Assembly: GCF_040144835.1 (NCBI RefSeq)
Contig: NZ_CP151632.1
Span: 4,092,001 to 4,156,000, forward strand
Source: Microbacterium sp. LWS13-1.2
GTDB lineage: Bacteria; Actinomycetota; Actinomycetes; Actinomycetales; Microbacteriaceae
DNA length: 64,000 nucleotides
Direction: 5' to 3'
Every line of letters begins with the position of its first letter. The stretch's first letter is position 1. The notes under the pieces were generated by a model that was not told the DNA's origin, did not search any database, and saw nothing but the letters and a program-made list of their open reading frames with translations. The position numbers and the translations under genes are program-made. Shown in pieces: positions 60,171 to 64,000 of the stretch.

Positions 60171-60214
60171 GACGACGACGGACCGGATGCCGCGGCATCC
60201 GGTCCGTCGTCGTC
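60171..60214 (+). terminator. 44-bp perfect palindrome terminator
   Basis: The 22 bases at 60171-60192 (beginning GACGACGACGGACCGG) are the exact reverse complement of 60193-60214. It lies 15 bases past the gdx stop and is the longest uninterrupted hairpin in the window. Confidence 0.9.
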
Positions 60215-60337
60215 GACGGGTTCCCGGATGAGGGCTCGGTGAATCCGGGGCGCCAGGTCTGGCACTGCGCGACACAGTGTGGAAGCATCCCCGGAGAATG
60301 CCGATGCCAAAGGGGTCGTCGGCGGAAAGGCACCACC

Positions 60338-61915
60338 ATGCCGAAGACAATCAGGCGCACCTGGGCCATCGCCACCGCGGCGGCCCTCAGCGGCGCCGTC
60401 GCACTGGCCAGTCCCGCGTATGCGGCACCGAACAACAACTCGGTGGCCAAGATCACGAAGGCCGTCACCCTCGAGGGGGTGATGGAGCATCTCGAAGCCT
60501 TCCAGGCGATCGCCCACGAGTACGGGGACCGTGCCGCCGGACGACCCGGGTACGCGGCATCCGTCGACTACGTCGTCTCGCAGCTGGAGGCCGCGGGCTA
60601 CACGCCCGAGGTGCAGGCGTTCGAGTTCGACTACTTCGACGAGAACAACGTGCTCACCCGCACAGTCGGGGGCACGACGACCTCTTACGTGGACGGCGAC
60701 GACTTCGTGCGCAATGAGTTCGACACCGGAAGCCCGGAGGGCACCGCGACCGGATCCCTTGTGCTCGTCGACCTGCCCTCGCCCGACAACACGAGCGGAT
60801 GCACGGCCGCTGACTTCGGCGTGCTCCCACCCGATTCCGTCGTGCTCCTCCAGCGGGGCGGCTGCGGGTTCGCGGTGAAGGCCGTGAACGCTCAGGCCGC
60901 CGGTGCCGAAGCGGTCATCATCCGGAACAACCCCGGTGACGACAGCCTCGTCGGCATGATCGGCGAGGCGCCCGGACTCACGATCCCCGCGGTCTTCGTC
61001 ACATACTCGGCAGGGGTCGACCTCGCGAGCACCCCGGGCGCGACCGTGACGGTCACCGTCGACTACGACCAGGAGGTGCGCACGACGTGGAACGTGCTCG
61101 CCGAGACGGCGGACGGCAACGACGACAACACCGTGATGGCCGGAGCGCACCTCGACAGCGTGCAGGACGGCGCCGGTATCAACGACAACGGCTCGGGCAG
61201 CGCAGGGCTGCTGGAGACGGCGATCCAGATGCAGAAGACCAAGCCGAACAACACCGTGCGGTTCGCGTGGTGGGGCGCCGAGGAGTCGGGTCTGCTCGGT
61301 TCCGAGCACTACGTCGGCGCACTGTCGGAGGACGAGGTGGACGACATCGCGCTCTACCTCAACTTCGACATGATCGGGTCGCCGAACTACATGTTCGGCA
61401 TCTACGACGGGGACAACTCGGGCGGCACCGCCGCGCCGGGATTCATCCCCGAGGGTTCGGCGCAGATCGAGGACGTCTTCGAGGGATTCTACGACAGCCG
61501 AGGACTGCCGTCGCAGGACAGCGAGTTCTCGGGGCGTTCCGACTACGGCCCGTTCATCGCCGTCGGCATTCCGGCGGGAGGCCTGTTCACCGGCGCCGAG
61601 GTGAAGAAGACGGCCGCCGAGGCCGCGCTGTACGGCGGTGTGATCGGCGCGTCGTACGACCCGTGCTACCACCAGCCGTGCGACAACCTCACGGGGGCCG
61701 GCCAGGACGAAGCGCTGTACGACGCGCTGCGCGAGGACTACGACCTCGTCGGCAACATCAACACGTTCGCGCTCGACGTGAACGCGGATGCCGTCGCCGC
61801 GGCGGTCATGACGTTCGCGTTCGACACGTCCACTGTGAACGGGGTCAGCTCTCCCGGCAAGTCTCACGGCTCGGGCAAGAGCCTGGACGCCATGAAGGAG
61901 CGGTTCGCCCAGTGA
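60338..61915 (+). CDS. Secreted M28 family aminopeptidase with PA domain
   Basis: A 525-residue exported zinc aminopeptidase. The signal peptide ends near residue 31 (SPAYA). A PA domain (about 130-230; VLLQRGGCGFAVKAVNAQAA) precedes the M28 domain, whose metal ligands and catalytic residues are in AGAHLDSVQDGAGINDNGSG, WWGAEESGLLGS, LNFDMIGSPN and CYHQPCDNL. SDYGPFIAVGIPAGGLFTG lines the substrate pocket. It resembles Streptomyces aminopeptidase S. ATG 60338 follows GGAAAGG. It has no cell-wall anchor, so it should be released. Confidence 0.93.
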   Translation: MPKTIRRTWAIATAAALSGAVALASPAYAAPNNNSVAKITKAVTLEGVMEHLEAFQAIAHEYGDRAAGRPGYAASVDYVVSQLEAAGYTPEVQAFEFDYFDENNVLTRTVGGTTTSYVDGDDFVRNEFDTGSPEGTATGSLVLVDLPSPDNTSGCTAADFGVLPPDSVVLLQRGGCGFAVKAVNAQAAGAEAVIIRNNPGDDSLVGMIGEAPGLTIPAVFVTYSAGVDLASTPGATVTVTVDYDQEVRTTWNVLAETADGNDDNTVMAGAHLDSVQDGAGINDNGSGSAGLLETAIQMQKTKPNNTVRFAWWGAEESGLLGSEHYVGALSEDEVDDIALYLNFDMIGSPNYMFGIYDGDNSGGTAAPGFIPEGSAQIEDVFEGFYDSRGLPSQDSEFSGRSDYGPFIAVGIPAGGLFTGAEVKKTAAEAALYGGVIGASYDPCYHQPCDNLTGAGQDEALYDALREDYDLVGNINTFALDVNADAVAAAVMTFAFDTSTVNGVSSPGKSHGSGKSLDAMKERFAQ

Positions 61916-61955
61916 CGCGGCGCGGGCTCGTCCCCGCCCCGCGGACAGCGGTTGC

Positions 61956-61991
61956 GACGACCACCCCCGGGTCACTCCAGGGGTGGTCGTC
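61956..61991 (+). terminator. Hairpin terminator after M28 peptidase
   Basis: GACGACCACCCC (61956-61967) and GGGGTGGTCGTC (61980-61991), a perfect 12-bp stem with a 12-base loop. Confidence 0.85.
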
Positions 61992-62070
61992 CGTGATATG
62001 CCGTCGGCATCCGTCACCCCGGACGTCTCTCACTGTCAACCTGACGTCGAGATGACTTCCGGGTGAACCC

Positions 62071-62099
62071 TTGACGACGCCCGTGCGGGGGAGGACATT
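62071..62099 (+). promoter_or_regulatory. Promoter in front of a structured leader or small RNA
   Basis: TTGACG at 62071-62076, a 17-base spacer and GACATT at 62094-62099. The -35 is the closest to consensus that I found in the window. The predicted start is near 62105. Confidence 0.55.
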
Positions 62100-62104
62100 C
62101 GATA

Positions 62105-62205
62105 GTGCGAAGTGAACACAGAGACGAGGAACCCGAAAGGGAGCCGGATACGGAAACCATACTTCGTGCAGACGATCCCCCCGGCGCTTAGGCACCGAGG
62201 GGATC
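62105..62205 (+). ncRNA. Candidate structured RNA (or leaderless 27-codon acidic ORF)
   Basis: From the predicted start, bases 62105-62113 (GTGCGAAGT) pair with 62161-62169 (ACTTCGTGC) in a nine-pair helix with two G-U wobbles. Inside are two small hairpins, CCC-GAAA-GGG (62132-62141) and CCG-GATA-CGG (62144-62153). A terminator-like stem GATCCCC (62174-62180)/GGGGATC (62199-62205) follows. The same bases also encode a GTG-started 27-residue frame (62105-62188) beginning MRSEHRDEEPEREPDTET, acidic and containing rare ATA and AGA-type codons. I do not recognise a known riboswitch class. Confidence 0.4.
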
Positions 62206-62289
62206 ATCGCTGTGCGCCGGGCATCGCCGGGGCTCGTGCACGAAGCCGGAGCCCCGGCGAGGCTCGCCCGGCGCCGCAGAGCCCGCTCG

Positions 62290-62507
62290 TAGTGCACCCC
62301 GAACCGGGTGCCGGCGTGCTGCTGTCAGCCGTGTCGGACGCCCGGGTCACCGCCCAGGTGCAGTTCTGGCATGACACGTCGAACGGGCTGAGCGTGACGT
62401 CGGCCGTCGTGGCGGCGATCACGACCGGACTGGCCGAACGCGGGTGGGCGGCGACCGTCACGAGCGAGACGGTCGTTCCGCCGCTCGTGCCGGGCGATCC
62501 GGTGTGA
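62290..62507 (+). pseudogene. MscS-like mechanosensitive channel C-terminal remnant
   Basis: The frame ending at TGA 62505-62507 encodes about 70 residues (VLLSAVSDARVTAQVQFWHD, TSAVVAAITTGLAERGWAAT) that match the C-terminal soluble domain of MscS-family channels and the tail after it. No membrane domain precedes it: upstream is the structured segment and no family-like start. It is most simply a truncated remnant. The frame remains open to ATG-less codons at 62112, so a short expressed protein cannot be excluded. Confidence 0.5.
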
Positions 62508-62569
62508 CCGGCCCTTCCCGTGGCAGGGTGGAAACGACCACCGCCTCCCCACGCCTCCCAGGAGCCCGC

Positions 62570-64000
62570 ATGCAGCGACCTCTCACGGGGTTGACCACGC
62601 GCAATCTCGCCACTGAGCTCACAGCGGGCGTCACCCTCCTGGCGATCGCCGTGCCCCTCAACATCGGCTACGCCCAGATCGCCGGGCTGCCGCCGACGGC
62701 GGGCCTGTACGCCCTGATCGTCCCGACGATCATCTATGCGCTGGTGGTGTCGTCGCGTCAGGTCGTCGCCTCCCCGGATGCCGCGGCCGCCGCGCTCGTC
62801 GCCTCGTCGGTGGGCGGACTCGCGGCCGCCGGCAGCGCCGACTATGCGACGCTCGCGCTGGCGCAGGCGATCATCAGCGGCATCCTGTTCGTGCTGATGT
62901 CGGTGTTCAAGCTCGGCTTCCTCGCGAACTTCCTCTCGAAGCCGATCCTCGTCGGGTTCGTGGGCGGACTCGCGCTCGACATCATGGTGAGCCAGGTCGC
63001 CAAGATGCTCGGGGTGAAGATCGACTCCGGGGGAGAGTTCCTCGACAAGACCGTCGGACTGGTGACCGGGCTGGGGACGGCGAACCTCTGGTCGGTGCTG
63101 ATCTCGGTGACATCGGTCGCGGTTCTCCTTCTCGGCGCCCGGTTCCTCAAGGCGGTCCCGTGGGCGCTGGTCGTGCTCGTCGTCTCGACACTGGTGGTGG
63201 TGCTCACCGGCTTGGACGAGCTGGGCGTGGACGTGCTGGGCGAGGTGCCGGCCGGACCGCCGGCGCTCACGTGGCCGCTCCTCGACTGGACGATGTGGCT
63301 CGCGCTGATTCCCTCGGCGATCGCACTCACCCTCGTCACCACGGCCGAAGGGCTCCTCGTCTCGCGTTCGTACGCCGAGAAGCGCGGATACCCGTTCCAC
63401 GCGAATCGCGACCTGCTCGCCTTCGGCCTCGGCAACATCGCCGCCGGCGCGCAGGGCAGCTTCGCGATGGGGTCCTCGACCTCGCGCACCGCAGCGATGG
63501 ACCAGGCGGGTTCACGCACCCAGCTGCCCTCCCTGGTGCTCGCCGCGGGCACGCTTCTGCTCCTGCTGTTTGGCACCGCGCTGCTCGCCGACATCCCGTC
63601 GCCCGCCATCGGCGCGGTGGTCGCCGTCGCGATCCTGCCGCTCCTGGGCATCCGGGAGTTCCGGCAGCTGTGGCGTCAGGACCGCTTCGAGTTCGCGGTC
63701 GCCGCCACCTGCTTCCTCGTCACCGTCTTCGTCGGCGCGATCCCCGGCATCCTCGTCGCCTTCGTCCTCGCGCTCATCAACCTCGCCAAGCGCGCGGCGA
63801 ATCCGGCCATCGACGTGCTCGAGGCCGACGACGACACGAAGCAGTCCCTGCTCGAAGACGCCCCCACGGGGGCCACCACCGCGGCCGGCCTGGTGGTCGT
63901 GCGCCTGGCCGCGCCGCTCTTCTTCGCGAACGGCGCGGTGTTCGCCGCGGCGGTCAAGCGCGCCGTCACCGGCGCCGACCAGCCGGTGCACCACGTGGTG
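62570..64000 (+). CDS. SulP family anion transporter, 3' end outside window
   Basis: 477 codons are visible. MQRPLTGLTTRNLATELTAG is followed by a SulP membrane domain of 12-14 segments (GVTLLAIAVPLNIGYAQIAG with the family Pro/Gly helix; FGLGNIAAGAQGSFAMGSSTSRTAAM, cited by position about 285-310, carries the SulP signature). At about 440 a STAS domain begins (LVVVRLAAPLFFANGAVFAA) and runs off the end. Sulfate or bicarbonate are usual substrates. ATG 62570 has CAGGAG before it. Confidence 0.92.
   Translation, partial: MQRPLTGLTTRNLATELTAGVTLLAIAVPLNIGYAQIAGLPPTAGLYALIVPTIIYALVVSSRQVVASPDAAAAALVASSVGGLAAAGSADYATLALAQAIISGILFVLMSVFKLGFLANFLSKPILVGFVGGLALDIMVSQVAKMLGVKIDSGGEFLDKTVGLVTGLGTANLWSVLISVTSVAVLLLGARFLKAVPWALVVLVVSTLVVVLTGLDELGVDVLGEVPAGPPALTWPLLDWTMWLALIPSAIALTLVTTAEGLLVSRSYAEKRGYPFHANRDLLAFGLGNIAAGAQGSFAMGSSTSRTAAMDQAGSRTQLPSLVLAAGTLLLLLFGTALLADIPSPAIGAVVAVAILPLLGIREFRQLWRQDRFEFAVAATCFLVTVFVGAIPGILVAFVLALINLAKRAANPAIDVLEADDDTKQSLLEDAPTGATTAAGLVVVRLAAPLFFANGAVFAAAVKRAVTGADQPVHHVV

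Overview
The window is high-GC actinobacterial chromosome. Gene content (Kgd-type 2-oxoglutarate decarboxylase, GuaB1, MetX/MetY, SigR/RsrA pair, DUF3097, GT87), start-codon usage and the many start sites placed six bases after a TAnnnT hexamer fit Microbacteriaceae, most likely Microbacterium. That placement is inferred from gene families and style; no marker gene was compared. No rRNA, tRNA or CRISPR array was seen.

Layout. 1-7 kb: partial aroA, the redox sigma/anti-sigma pair, and a lipid/glycerol-phosphate cluster (diacylglycerol-kinase-like, alkyl-DHAP-synthase-like flavoprotein, divergent TetR, GlpD). 7-15 kb: kgd, guaB1 and two CNNM/CorC-type membrane proteins behind a possible leader peptide. 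15-24 kb: old yellow enzyme, nnrD, a 23-bp minisatellite, GT87 transferase, thiamine-binding protein, MFS exporter, Nudix hydrolase, haem peroxidase, metX.

24.1-35.7 kb: an 11.6-kb integrated element bounded by a 17-bp direct repeat and carrying a large serine integrase. It has split the 5' end of metX: the native ATG and first six codons lie at 35.68-35.70 kb, while the present metX begins with a TTG supplied by the element. The element has a tape-measure protein, a small-terminase-like protein, a scaffold-like protein and many small overlapping genes, but no recognisable capsid, portal, large terminase or tail-tube gene. It also has an opposite-strand cargo cassette (DUF6338-like membrane protein plus two tiny paralogues) and an AT-rich nested palindrome with GTCAC repeats. 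I read it as a phage satellite or a reduced prophage, and it is the best candidate here for an undescribed system.

35.8-48 kb: metY, an SDR/AlaX/Ung run, a GNAT, a protealysin-emfourin protease/inhibitor pair, and a five-gene peptide ABC transporter operon interrupted by a 170-bp palindromic insert that preserves ATGA coupling. 48-62 kb: hydrolase, AhpD-like and phosphatase genes, an iron-box-controlled SIP-domain protein, an arginase-fold protein, PspA with a TPM/coiled-coil protein, DUF3097, TrmB, MFS, CPBP-like protein, a guanidine-III riboswitch with its Gdx exporter, and a secreted M28 peptidase. 62-64 kb: a promoter with a structured transcript or tiny acidic ORF, an MscS-like remnant and a SulP transporter running off the end.
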